From: Monodelphis domestica
Lineage: Eukaryota; Chordata; Mammalia; Didelphimorphia; Didelphidae
Length of the DNA: 64,000 bases
Reading direction: 5' to 3'
NCBI RefSeq assembly: GCF_027887165.1
Contig: NC_077228.1
Span: 429,341,957 to 429,405,956, forward strand
The translations under genes and the position numbers were made by a program. The notes below the pieces were generated by a model. It was not told where the DNA came from and did not search any database. It was given only the letters and a program-made list of their open reading frames with translations. Numbering within the stretch: the first letter of the stretch is position 1; each line of letters opens with the position of its first letter. Positions 49,646-60,539 of this stretch are shown in pieces.

Positions 49646-50090
49646 GATTGGAGTGAACTCTCAGGACCTAGGTGGCCAGCTAGGAATGTGTTTGTTTTTT
49701 TTTTTTAGCTTGTATAATTTGAAAATGAAAATGTACTTGCTCCTCCCTCTCCTAGAGCAAACCAAGTTTATTCTTATTAGTGACCTTCTGTGAAACTAAA
49801 TTCTATTTCTTGATCACATAGCAGTTGAAGAAATACTTTCTGTTCTCAGATTATGCCATCAACTGCAGATGACCTACATCTCTCCTGCTCTAGGGCAGTG
49901 GATTTTATTTTGTATTTTGATATCGAAATGCCTTGTCAATTTCTGAGGGGTAAATGCTCATACTGATAATTTAACAGTTAGCTCTAGAGCCTCCATATAT
50001 CTGGTTTTGGCAAATGTACATAAATTATTGATAATTCATAACTGATAATCCAAGATTAAAGTAAAATGTTTCCTTCATTCCTTCCTTCTC
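49646..50090. other. LRP11 last intron, no feature recognised
   Basis: Nothing named. Confidence 0.5.
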
Positions 50091-50412
<322 letters not shown>

Positions 50413-50597
50413 TTTTCCTTTATATTCTGTCTAAGTATCAGTTCTAAGACAGAAGATCAGCAAGGGCTAGGCAATGAAGGTGAAGTGACTTGCCCAGGGT
50501 CACACAGCTAGGAAAGGTTTGAAATCAGATTTGAACCCAGGACCTTCCATCTCCAGGTCTGGCTCTCTATCCACTATGCTACTATAATTGCCCCTAA
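50413..50597 (-). mobile_element. Type A SINE, antisense, tail grown into a microsatellite
   Basis: Tail ttatattctgtctaagtatc meets the microsatellite at left; core acttgcccagggtcacacag; head end ctactataattgcccc. Confidence 0.9.
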
Positions 50598-50739
50598 AAT
50601 GTTTCTTAACAAGCCTGACACACGGTATCATCCTCATCCTCCATCCCCACATTTATGATCTCACTTAGAGAATCATAGACTATTAGGGCTGTATCACCCT
50701 AGATAAATCATTTAGCTTTCCTGAGCTTCTGTAAAAATA

Positions 50740-50940
50740 TAGGGCGAGGGATTCTATGTTTTGAGTTTAAAGGGACTTCTGAGGGCACCAAAGCTAACCA
50801 ATTCCTTCATTTTACAGAAAGCCCAGGGACATGAAGTGAGCTGCTGAAGATCACACAAAGAGGGAACAGCAGAACTAGTAATGAACCCAAGTCCTCTGAC
50901 TCCAAATCAACCTCTCTTTCCACTGTACTAGTTCTTGCAG
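50740..50940 (-). mobile_element. MIR-like SINE, antisense
   Basis: tccttcattttacagaaagc, gacatgaagtgagctgctga and gaacccaagtcctctgactc. Confidence 0.7.
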
Positions 50941-51012
50941 CCAAACTATGCTCATAATGATAGCTAAAAATCACATTATCTTTTGCTATATTATAATTTA
51001 GAAAGCATTTAC

Positions 51013-51212
51013 AGGGCAGCTAGGTGGTTCAGTAGATAGAGATCCAGTTCTGGAGATGGAGAGTCCTGGGTTCCAATCTGGTCTCAGACACCTCCTAGCT
51101 GTGTGACCCTGGGCAAGTCACTTAATCTCTGTCTCCTAGCCCTTCCTGCCTTCCTACCTTGGAACCAATACATAGTATTGATTCTAGGATGGAAGGTAAG
51201 GGTTAAAAAAAA
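51013..51212 (+). mobile_element. Type A SINE, sense, with flanking duplication
   Basis: gggcagctaggtggttcagt to ggaaggtaagggttaaaa. Flanked by gaaagcatttaca (51001-51013) and gaaaacatttgca (51213-51225), a target-site duplication with two changes. Confidence 0.92.
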
Positions 51213-51379
51213 GAAAACATTTGCACTTTTACAGGAAAATCATCACTATCTCGTAAATGACAAAGCTGAGACTTAGAAGGGGTTTGAATGATGTTTCACA
51301 AAGCCTCTAAACAGCAGAATCAGGGCTAAAATTCTAGCCTCTTGAAAAAAGTTTTACTCCACAATAATCCTTATTACTA

Positions 51380-51640
51380 TCATGTTTCATGCTTGTAAAA
51401 TGCTTTCCTCATTGTTGACACTTACATAAAGCTTTCAGATCTACCCAGTGATTCATATCTATTATCTCATTTGATCCTCAGAATACTCCTGTGATGTAGA
51501 TCGTATTATTCTAATTTTACAGATAAGGAAACTGAGTCTCTAAGAGGTGAAGGGACTTGCTCATGATCACATGACTAGTAAGTATCTGAAGAACCTGGGT
51601 TTGAACCCAGGTCTTCTTGACTTTAGAGCTTGTAAACTGT
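51380..51640 (-). mobile_element. MIR-like SINE, antisense
   Basis: ctattatctcatttgatcct, gataaggaaactgagtctct and ggtttgaacccaggtcttct. It ends about 60 bases from the LRP11 stalk exon. Confidence 0.8.
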
Positions 51641-51702
51641 TTCCAAGGTGTGAGTGTGAATGATTGTTTCTACTAAGAGGCAGGCATTAGAGTGTTTCTT
51701 AC

Positions 51703-51801
51703 CTGTTTCTGGGATTGGGTGCTCTCCTATTCGATTGTTCTTTGACTCAGGAATATAATTTCCCTCTTTCTCTTCTGTGTCTTTCCCTGAGGGGCTACTA
51801 T
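51703..51801 (-). CDS. LRP11: LRP11 penultimate coding exon (stalk)
   Basis: A 99-base exon between an acceptor ending cccccag and the donor gtaag on the minus strand. It completes an Asp codon, then reads SSPSGKDTEEKEGNYIPESK and NNRIGEHPIPETG, with the last Gly split across the intron. Composition is acidic, Ser/Pro/Glu-rich and without Cys, as expected of a juxtamembrane stalk. Its phases match the terminal exon and the human order (stalk with GEHP.PETG before the helix). No ORF of useful length shows it; splice sites and similarity do. Confidence 0.9.
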
Positions 51802-52041
51802 CTGGGGGAAATCAAAAGGACATAAATGAATTCAACTGAAGTGGTGCAAGAAATAGATGGATTACCAACCATTCTTCCCCACTCCCAATCCCCCAATTGC
51901 CACCATCTTGGAAAAGAAGAAAGAAAATTTCGGTGGAAAGAAGAGCTCAGGTCTCAAACCTACCTAAGCATACCAGGCTTATGTATTTTGAATTTATTTC
52001 TTGCTTTTGTGTTCTACTGACATCCTGTCCTTATTATTGCT

Positions 52042-52255
52042 AGTCAGCTGGGTGGTGTAGTGGCTAGAGCACTGATGAGGTAGACCTGAGTTCCAAATAT
52101 GCCTCCTACACTTACTAACTATGGACCCCTGAAAAAGTCATTTAAGCTCTTTCAGCCTCAACCTCCTATATCCAGAAATGGAATCCAATCTATAAAACAG
52201 AAATAATAGCTGTACTACCTCTCAGATTAGTTGAGAAGATCAAATGAGATGACTA
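52042..52255 (+). mobile_element. Diverged tRNA-derived SINE, sense
   Basis: gtcagctgggtggtgtagtg head, aaaagtcatttaagctcttt and a tail gatcaaatgagatgactaat. Confidence 0.65.
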
Positions 52256-52341
52256 ATATAATTACTAACCTTCACCCTAACTGGGCAACAGTATACACAG
52301 TGTGGAATCCCCTCCCCCAGATTGCCACTCACCATGCTGAC

Positions 52342-52618
52342 GTCTTCCATTGTGCAGCCACATAATCCTTTGCATGGCGCCTTGTTCTTGTTCAGTTACT
52401 CTCAGAACATGGTGCCACGCAAAGGACTATGTCACTGGAAGTAGTACTGTATGTGAGCAACGTTGCACTTTGTGGTGCCACCACATACAGTACTCCAGGA
52501 ACACAGGATGCGAATTCATCCTGTGCTCCTCTCACTGACCACCAATGAAAGAGGTGCCTGTTCTGGAAGTGCAGTGGGGGCCACATGTGGCCTGTGGGCT
52601 GTAGTTTGGGGACCCCTG
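52342..52618 (-). mobile_element. Charlie-like hAT DNA transposon remnant with hairpins
   Basis: Read on the minus strand it begins with a hAT-type end caggggtccccaaacta (52618 down), then gcacctctttcattggtggt, as in opossum Charlie-type elements recalled from memory. The other inverted end is not seen. It carries three stem-loops: arms 52361-52381/52411-52431, 52443-52455/52482-52494 and 52502-52510/52517-52525. No transposase is present. Confidence 0.7.
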
Positions 52619-52825
52619 CACAAGAGCCTAAGTTTCCACAGAATTTTTCACATTTTAAAGTGATTTCCTATATGCCATCTTATTTTAATGATTCAATTAA
52701 ATCAGCCCAGAAAATTGGTATTTTCTTATTGGATATTTTTTAGTTGAGCTCGAGCTTATTTGTCAGAGATCCTTGATCACTTAGTATTTTAACTAATTAT
52801 TTTAAAATTTATTCAGTTATATATT

Positions 52826-53018
52826 TTAAACTTTTACCTTCTGTCTTGGAATCAAAATATTGGTTCCAAAGCAATAGAGTATTAAGACTTGGGCAATTGG
52901 AGTTAAATGACTTGCCCAGGGTCAAACAAGTAGGAAGAACCTGAGGTCACATATGAACCCCAGACCTCCCATTTCTAGGCCTGGCTCTCTATCCATTGAG
53001 TTACTTAGCTTTCCCTTT
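52826..53018 (-). mobile_element. Type A SINE, antisense
   Basis: Tail aaacttttaccttctgtctt; head end attgagttacttagctttcc. Diverged. Confidence 0.85.
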
Positions 53019-53039
53019 CTATTTAGTTATTTTGTTAAA

Positions 53040-53221
53040 AAAAAAAAACCCAAAACAACAACCCTTACACCTTCTGCCTTGGAACCAATTGATTCTAAGA
53101 CAGAAGAGTGGGAGTCAAGTGACTTGGCCATAGCTAGGAAGTGTCTGAGGCCAAATTTGAACCCAGGACCTCTTGTCTCTGGGCCTGGCTCTCAATCCAT
53201 TGAGCTACCCAGCTTCCCCCT
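53040..53221 (-). mobile_element. Type A SINE, antisense, next to another
   Basis: Tail cccttacaccttctgccttg; head gagctacccagcttcccc. It has a short internal loss (aattgattctaagacag). It stands in the same orientation as the SINE at 52826. Confidence 0.88.
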
Positions 53222-53344
53222 CCCTTTTATTCTAAAATGACTTTGTAATTTTGAGAGTGAAGGAAAAAGTCTCCAGTTGGAAAATATAAATATTTTTTAC
53301 TTAATCATTTGTTTATTCATTATTCAGCAATGCCTTTCAACTAC

Positions 53345-53577
53345 AGAGAGAAGTAAGTGCAAAGTGCAATGGATCTGCACAGGCTATGATTATACTGCTT
53401 TATCACCCTATCTATAAGGATATATCTATATGCATAAATCCACCTCTCTGCTAGATTTATTGTGAACACCTGATCAACTTTAATACACTGCATCTCAGAA
53501 CTCACAAACTCAAGGGACCCACTAGCTCCAGTTGTCTCCAAAACAGGGATTACAGGCATGTATCACCACTCCTGGTC
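53345..53577 (-). pseudogene. 7SL (SRP) RNA pseudogene, Alu-domain ends kept, middle missing
   Basis: Read on the minus strand from 53576, the sequence is collinear with 7SL RNA recalled from memory: accaggagtggtg, tgcctgtaatccc (53558-53546), cccttgag, gagttctgag, gatcaggtgttcac (53475-53462) and gcctgtgcag then ccattgcact (53384-53363). Most differences are C-to-T or G-to-A. 7SL is about 300 bases; here about 230 remain, and the central S-domain part is short or scrambled. No A/B-box promoter or transcript is implied. Alu is excluded by lineage and by the match to 7SL-specific middle sequence. Confidence 0.75.
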
Positions 53578-53859
53578 TCATGACATTCCCAACACATTCG
53601 GTGCCATTTCATATGGTTAGGCTGAGACAACATAACCAAAATGGTACACAGCAAATAGAATACTCTCACAACCAGAAACTGAGGACTAATTGAAATTAAG
53701 TGTATTATCCCAGATGACTCAACTAATAAGCAACAGAACTATGGAACCACTTCAATCTGGGACTTTAATGACTAAATCCAGTGCATTTCTCCACTGTATC
53801 CCTCCCATAAATACAAATACAAAAGGGAACAACATGGAGAAATAAATCATAATAATGAC

Positions 53860-54110
53860 AACAGCTCAAATTTATATATTGTTTTAAAGTTTTCCTCATT
53901 ATTACTTAATTTGATCCCATGAGATAGGTATTATTATTATTAATTATTATGGTGTTATTTATTATTATTATTAATAATTAATGCTTATTATTATTATTCT
54001 CATTTTACATGAGGAAATTGAGGCTGAGAGGTTAAATGATTTCCCCAATATCATACAACTGGAATATAAAAATTAATTTAGGCTAAGGAACTGAGTTTCT
54101 CACCCTTGTG
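53860..54110 (-). mobile_element. MIR-like SINE, antisense, with (TTA)n expansion
   Basis: gatcccatgagataggtatt, an ATT-rich run (53933-54000), then catgaggaaattgaggctga. Confidence 0.75.
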
Positions 54111-55647
54111 TCTTTAGGAAGAGGAAACCTAGCTCTCAAAACCTGATAGGAAGGAAGCCAGAGTCAGAGCTATAACAAGTATGTAACAACCAAGACTTTT
54201 CAGCAGGGCACTACACTTAGAGGGTCAGCCTCACAAAGCCTCGTATCCTTTAAGCAAGAATAATTAATGATAGGAAGCTACAAGATGTTGGACTGGAGAG
54301 AGATCTTCCTCCACTCTGCCATCTTTCCTCAACACAAAAACAGCTCCAGCGTCTTGGTTGTCTCCATCTCCTCCCTCATGGGATAGTATTCTTTCTCCCC
54401 TCCTCAATTAGGGACATGATTTATTTACTCTCTGCAGTTACACAATTCACAACTGGAGCTTTAGTTAGAATCAGTGTGGTAGAGCCCAAGGTATAATTTG
54501 GTACGTTTTTTGGTAAGGAGATAGATAAGAGCTTATCTGGTTGAGATAAAGGATTTAAATTTGGACTGTTGGAGATCTAGGTTTTGGCTGGGGAAGGAGG
54601 GAACTGAAAAAAAATTGTTATATGTGACTACCAAACACTCAGGATCATGTCCAGGCAGTGAGCTTTCTCTCTCTTCTTTTTTTCCTCTCTCATTTTCATA
54701 TTATTTCTTGTCATTCTCCCTATTTAAGTATTTACAATGACTTACAATTGAATTAGACACCTAGCAGGATGTGTGATTTCACTGGTGTGGATGGTCCTGT
54801 TCCCAGTGCAGAGTATGATCCCTTCATGACTCTTTTTAAAAAAATTTTAATTAATTAATTAAATTTTCACATCATGATTTGATCTGTATAGTACTGGTCC
54901 AGGTCTTCATTGATCTTCCACAGAGACTCCACCTGCAATACTGAAGGTCTTCCTGTGGTTCCTCTATTATTTCTCACTCTTGCTACATGATTTAACCCAT
55001 TGTCTTTTCTGGTCTCACGTCTTTGACGATGTCTTTGCATCCCTTCTTGCGTGCACTTTCACACCTATCAAGCATCTTTTCATTGCCTTCTGGGTCACCT
55101 GCAGTGACTAAAATTGTGGTGTTCTATATTTCACTGCCATGTAGCATCATGGAGAGAATACTGGGGTTAAAAAGATATTTTCTTTTGTGACAGCAAGCAA
55201 CTCAGGACCACTAAAGGCATTTTACAATTCCCCAAATGTAATCAAGGCTTTACTCAAGCCATCGTTCTGTCTCCAGGAAATAAATTGATGGACTAAGTCA
55301 AGAGGTCTGTCCACTTGTATGAAGAAATGAGGGGAATCAGCATTTCCATCTACTTTTTATTCCAGGCTAATCTCTTTTGGAAAATGGTTATTGATTTCAT
55401 TAAGGAGGCTTTGTTGTATTCTGGGGCTGGATGTAATCAGTTCAAAGGCAACTGCTAACAGCATCTGGAAAAACAATTGCAGACTAGATTGTTGTTCAGG
55501 TAAGAACGGGACCAGGTGGGTCTTTAAGATTTCTTCTCAGCTTGAGATTCCATGATCTTCTGGCATTTCTGTGGTGATGAAATTTTATCAGTCTTGATAG
55601 TGGAGCCACCTCAAATGGATTCTATCACGTCAAGGCTTGATAGAGGT
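54111..55647. other. LRP11 intron, unassigned
   Basis: No named repeat. 54890-55280 has moderate GC and a short minus-strand frame (LHGSEIQNTTILVTAGDPEG) that I do not recognise; it may be an old transposon piece. Confidence 0.4.
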
Positions 55648-55830
55648 GTTTTATCGTGGAAAGAGAGACAGCTCTGGAATCAGAGGTCCTGATTTTAAAT
55701 TACATTGTTTATGGCTCCTAACTTTATCCTCTGGTGAAACTATTTAAGCTCTGTGGGCCTCAGTTTCCTTATCTGTAAAATGAACATGTTGAAGCTAATG
55801 CGTCTCTGGGGTCTAGTTCTATGATCCTAA
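55648..55830 (+). mobile_element. Type C SINE, sense
   Basis: gaatcagaggtcctgatttt, gggcctcagtttccttatct and tail tagttctatgatcctaa. Confidence 0.75.
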
Positions 55831-56524
55831 GTGCATGTGAATGTATATATATATATCTGTATATGAGGGAAAAAAACTATGAAATACACAGATGTGTATA
55901 TATTTGAAGTGGCAATGGTGTCTGAAAGAGGAACTGAATCTGAGCAAATATAAACAAAAGAAACTCTTCTGAAATGACAGAAAAAGGCTCAGGAGTCGAT
56001 TTGCAGGAGTCTTAAAGATAGTTCTTTTTTACAAAAAAAAAGTCAGCTGAGAAGATGTTAGTAGCTATTAGCTGATATGGCTAATTTATCATCTTTGTGA
56101 AATTTTAATGAGAATGGTGCTGGCGTGATGGAGTGTATCACAGATGAAAACATAGGAAGGGAATAGGTAAGGCTTTGCAGACAGGTTTTTTGCTTTCTTT
56201 AAGCATCAGATCACACCTTCAGAGTCCTTCTACTGAGTGGAAAATGGAAAATTCAGCCTACTACTCATGACATCTATTTTTCTCAGCCTTCTTTTCAAGT
56301 GTCAAATTATATTTGACCCAGCTATGCCACATTTCACATTTTCCTGCTGCCACTAGGTCTCCTCACTACCTTTGGCATATAACCATATTGATTTTCAGCT
56401 CTATGCCTCTCCTCCTCCTCTACCCTGTCCCGTGCATCATTCATTTAATCATTTTCTCATTTAATCCTTTTATTCAAAATTTGATCACTTTTTAAAAAAT
56501 TTTACTATTTAATCACTTTTATCC
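55831..56524. other. LRP11 intron, unassigned
   Basis: A short (TA)n run near 55845; otherwise nothing named. Confidence 0.5.
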
Positions 56525-57215
56525 AAAAAAATATGCTAGGCACTAGGTGATAATACAAGACTTAGATAAGATGTGGCTCCTTTCCTTATGGAGTTTGGAG
56601 TCTAACAAGAGGATGAGACATACACACACAAATAACTATCTGACCCCATATTTCATGATAAGTCAATTGGAGAGGTAAAAAAAAATGATGTGAGGACCTG
56701 GGGGAAGTCTGTTACCATCTAGAGGCTCAGGAAAGGTAGAGGTAGCCTCTGAGTTTGGTTTGAAAGGATAGTTAGGAACTCAAGAGATGAAGAGTAGAAA
56801 GGAAGACATTTAGGGGGCATCTGAGTAGCCAGGTTTGGAGATGGGAGATCCTGGGTTCAAATAGGACCTCAGACACTTCCTAGCTGTGTGACCCTGGACC
56901 AGTTACTTAACCCCCATTGCCCAGCCCTTATTGCTCGTCTGCCTTGGAATCAATATATGGTATTGATTCCAAGATGGAAGGTGAGGGTTAAAAAAAAAGA
57001 AAGGAAGATATTCTAGGCATCAGCAATAGTGTGAAAGAAGGCAGAGCCTGAAGAGTGTGGGGAATGCTTGGTAAGTTTTATGTAATCATGTTTGGCTGTA
57101 TTGTAAAATATGTGGAGGGGAGGAAAAAGAAGGAAAAGTTGCAAAAATAAAGTGGTGGTGGATTGTGATGGGTCTTGTTTAACTGGCTTAAACTTTATTC
57201 TCTACACATCTAAAT
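56525..57215 (-). mobile_element. L2 relic, antisense, split by a SINE
   Basis: tatgctaggcactaggtgat and tatggagtttggagtctaac before the SINE; aagatattctaggcatcagc and gcaaaaataaagtggtggtg after it. Confidence 0.6.
56814..56998 (+). mobile_element. Type A SINE, sense, with flanking duplication
   Basis: Head shortened (gggggcatctgagtagccag), tail ggaaggtgagggttaaaa. Flanks gaaaggaagacatttag (56797-56813) and gaaaggaagatattctag (56999-57016). Confidence 0.92.
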
Positions 57216-57218
57216 TCT

Positions 57219-57420
57219 TTTTTTTTTAAACCCTTACCTTCTGTCTTGGAATCAATACTGTGTATTGATTCCAAGGCAGAAGATCAGTAAGGGCTAGGCA
57301 ATGGGGGTTAAGTGACTTGCCCAGGGTCACACAGCTGGGAAGTGTCTGAGGTCAGATTTGTACACAGGATCTCCAATCTCTGGACCTGACTCTCAATCCA
57401 GTAAGCCACCCAGCTGCCCC
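57219..57420 (-). mobile_element. Type A SINE, antisense, with flanking duplication
   Basis: T-run and aaacccttaccttctgtctt at left, head agccacccagctgcccc at right. Flanks ctacacatctaaattct (57202-57218) and ctacacacctcaattct (57421-57437). Confidence 0.95.
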
Positions 57421-57900
57421 CTACACACCTCAATTCTGCCCATCCTTCAGGGCCCATTTCAAAGTCTGCCTCATCCATGAAAATTCCTCCTATTCCTCAA
57501 GCTCACAGTTGCCTTTATTTTTATTGTTGTTCAGTCATTTTTCATTTGTGTCCAACTCTTTGTGACCTCATTTTTTGGGTTTTCTTAGTAGAAATACTGG
57601 AGTGGCTGGCCATTTCCTTCTCCAACTCATTTTACAAATGAGGAAACTGAGACAAACAGGGATAAATGATTTGCCCAGAGTCACCCAGCTACTAAGTGTC
57701 TAAGGTTGGATTTGAATTCAGGAAGATGAGTCTTCCTGACTCCAGGCTTGGTCCTCTACCCATTCATTGTGCCACCCAGCTGCCTAACAAAAGAACTCTA
57801 TTTTTTCTTGTTCATTAGTTTGATTATAATCCTCTTGAGGGTAGGGGCCTTGTTTTGTGCATACTTCTTTACCTCCTAGATCACTAGGCATGTGTCCCTG
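57421..57900 (+). mobile_element. L2 3' region, sense, split by a type B SINE
   Basis: gcccatccttcagggcccat and caaagtctgcctcatccatg before; ataatcctcttgagggtagg after. Confidence 0.75.
57524..57786 (-). mobile_element. Type B SINE, antisense, inside L2
   Basis: ttgttgttcagtcattttt (tail) at left, ccatttccttctccaactca, head end tgccacccagctgcct at right. Confidence 0.92.
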
Positions 57901-58647
57901 GTTTTCTCTTTTAATCCTCTTGAAATATGGACAATTTTCTCTAGATCCCCTGACTTTCCAGGTCTGAAAGTAGCAGCATTAACACCAGAGAGTGCTTTCT
58001 CCAGCAGCTCTACTCAGAACAGCGTCAATATCTTCAGAGCAATTTTAATCAGGATCTCAGGAGTTCCACATCTTTTGAATCCTAGTGAATTTTGACTATG
58101 GCCTCTTCTTACTAAAAAGGACACCTGGCCTCCCCTTTGAACCTTCATGCCTTCTTTCCCTTAGGGTTAGTGGGCCATTTACAATGGAATTCTTTTCAGC
58201 CTTCCTTCCCCCCATCCATCCCCCCTCTCCCCCCCATAGCATCAATCTGGAGTTCTCTGTGCGAGTGTGCTGATAGGGTCTGAGTCATGGCCTACTTGGC
58301 AAGACAAGTTTGTCATCTGGATCAACTCCACATAGTGGAATCCAGTCACTGTGGATCTTGAACTTGACACTCTGAAATCTCGGGAAGAGCTGGGGCCCCG
58401 GCCTTACAGGGTTACGGATTATGTTTCCCACTCATCTGCTTCTGGTAGAAATAGAAACCCAGGGAAGCTGCTGCCTCATTATCTCCCTGAATAGTAGAAG
58501 AAAGCATTTTCCTTCACATGGTCTCTCCTTCCTGAGCCCAAACCTCTTCTCCCCCCCTTGCCCCACCCATCTTGGTCCTTTACTTTCCTCACTTTCTCCC
58601 AGTGGCCCACAACATCAATTTGTGGCCACATTAATAGCAAGGAATTG
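57901..58647. other. LRP11 intron, unassigned, GC-richer middle
   Basis: 58270-58500 is less AT-rich, with open frames on both strands (see findings). Poly-C runs lie at 58208-58237 and near 58551. No repeat named. Confidence 0.45.
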
Positions 58648-58849
58648 GGGGCAGCTGGGTGGCTCAGTGGATTGAGAACCAGGCCTAGAGATGGGAGGTC
58701 CTAGGTTCAAATCTGGCCTCAGACACTTCCCAGCTGTGTGACCCTGGGCAAGTCACTTGACCCCCATTGCCGAGCCCTTACCACTCTTCTGCCTTGGAGC
58801 CAAAACACAGTATTGACTCCAAGACGGAAGGTAAGGGTTTAAAAAAAAA
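58648..58849 (+). mobile_element. Type A SINE, sense, young-looking
   Basis: Complete, with a perfect 15-base target-site duplication aatagcaaggaattg at 58633-58647 and 58850-58864, and a clean A-run. Confidence 0.97.
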
Positions 58850-58980
58850 AATAGCAAGGAATTGCAAAATGGGCAAACCTGGCTCGGAGTGAGAGTGAGT
58901 TGATGGCTCTGTTGCAGCCTGTTGGAAAACGGCTCCTGTTTAACCAAAGAGAACAATGGAAGGATGTTAGAATAATGATC

Positions 58981-59197
58981 TTTTTTTTAAACCTTTTTTT
59001 AAATTTTAAATCTTTCCTCTTAGAATCAATTCTGTCCATTGGTTCCAAGGTAGAGGAGTGGTAAGAGTTAGGCAATAGAGTTAAGTGACTTGCCCACTAG
59101 GGTCACATAGCTAGGAAGTATTTGAGGTGAGATTTAAATCCAGGACCTCCTCTCTCCAGATCTGACTCTCTATCCATTGAGCCACTGAGCAGTCCCC
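58981..59197 (-). mobile_element. Type A SINE, antisense
   Basis: Long T-rich tail, tctttcctcttagaatcaat; head gagccactgagcagtcccc. Approximate flanks aataatgat and aataatcta. Confidence 0.88.
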
Positions 59198-59379
59198 AAT
59201 AATCTATTTTTGAAGTCTCTTTTCAAATCTGACTTGGTAGTAGAAGGATCTAATTGGAAAAGGAATCTAGGCAGAAATTTGTGACTAGTCAAAAGTGAAA
59301 TATCTATGTATAATTTTTCATAGTTTTTAATATATTGACTTGGAAGGAGGTCATTTAGCTCTGGAAGGTAAAAATATTG

Positions 59380-59584
59380 GGGGGCAGCTGGGTAGCTCAG
59401 TGGATTGAGAGCCAGGCCTAGAGACGGGAGGTCCTGGGTTCAAATCTGACCTCAGACACATCCCAGCTGTGTGACCTGGGTAAGTCACTTGACCCCCATT
59501 GCCTAGCCCTTACCACTCTTCTGCTTTGGAGCCAATACACAGTATTGAGTCCAAGATGGAAGGTAAGGGTTTAAAAAAAAAAAA
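59380..59584 (+). mobile_element. Type A SINE, sense, young-looking
   Basis: Complete, with a perfect 16-base duplication gaaggtaaaaatattg at 59364-59379 and 59585-59600. Confidence 0.97.
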
Positions 59585-59709
59585 GAAGGTAAAAATATTG
59601 TTTTCTTATAGGGGGTCATGATATGAATTAGCCAACAAAGGAGATTGAGGAGTGAGATGAGTAGGAGGAGAACCAGGATAATGACAGTGTCATAAAAAGT
59701 CAAGAGAAA

Positions 59710-59915
59710 AAGGCAGCTGGGTGGACCCAGTGGATGGAGAGCCAGGTCTAGAGATGGGAGGTCTTGGGTTCAAATTTGGTCTCAGACACTTCCTAGCTGT
59801 GTGTGTGACCCCCAGCAAGTCACTTAATCCCCTTTGCTTAGCCCTTACTGCTCTTCTGCCTTGGAACCAAAACACAGCAGTGATTTTAAGACAGAAGGTA
59901 AGAGTTTAAAAAGGA
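59710..59915 (+). mobile_element. Type A SINE, sense
   Basis: aggcagctgggtggacccag to acagaaggtaagagttta. An extra gtgt is inserted in ctgtgtgtgtgaccc. No clear flanking duplication. Confidence 0.93.
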
Positions 59916-60270
59916 AAACTTGAGAACAGAGAGTATCCTGGAAAAAAAATGGCGGACAACAGTGCCACATGTATTAGAACCTAAGGTCAAAAATAAGAAC
60001 AGCTAAGAACATTATATGTGGTGGTTATGATTTCAATGGTAACTTTGGAGAGAGCAGTTTCAGTAAAAAAAAAAAGCCAACTGTAAAAGTGCAGGACATA
60101 GAAGACATAGCTAGGCAATAGTTTATGAAAAAGATGGAGATTTTAGTGGACTGCAAACTACATGAAATGGTCATCAAAAAAAAAGCTAATGTGATCTTGG
60201 GTTAGATTAAGAGAAACATAGTATCTAGAATATGGAGGTGACCCTCCTGGTGCACTCTGCCCTGCTTGAC
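59916..60270. other. LRP11 intron, probably L2-derived
   Basis: Text such as ttggagagagcagtttcagt resembles antisense L2, but ends are unclear. A YY1-like aaaatggcggac lies near 59948. Confidence 0.4.
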
Positions 60271-60271
60271 A

Positions 60272-60490
60272 ATTCAGTTGTTTTTTTAGTCATGTCCAAC
60301 TCTTGGTGACCCCATTTAAGCTTTTCCTTGGCAAAGATAATGGAGTGGTTGCCATTTCCTTCTCCAGCTCATTTTACAGAGGAGAAAACAGAGGTAAATA
60401 GGGTTAAGGGACTTGCCAGGGTCACACAGCTAGTAAGTATTTAAGACTTGATTTAAATTCAGGAAGATGAGTCTTCTTGACTCCAGGCAC
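60272..60490 (-). mobile_element. Type B SINE, antisense
   Basis: agtcatgtccaactcttggt, ccatttccttctccagctca, cacacagctagtaagtattt. The head is truncated. Confidence 0.88.
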
Positions 60491-60539
60491 TTGAGTGTTC
60501 ATTCATACGGTAGAAGTCAACTAGGATAATGAAATGAGT

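Noticed and set aside
53341..53577. Alu-like text (gggattacaggcatg) suggesting primate contamination; also a 72-codon minus ORF
   Set aside because: The match extends into 7SL sequence that Alu lacks and the surroundings are marsupial repeats, so a 7SL pseudogene explains it. The ORF is its chance translation.
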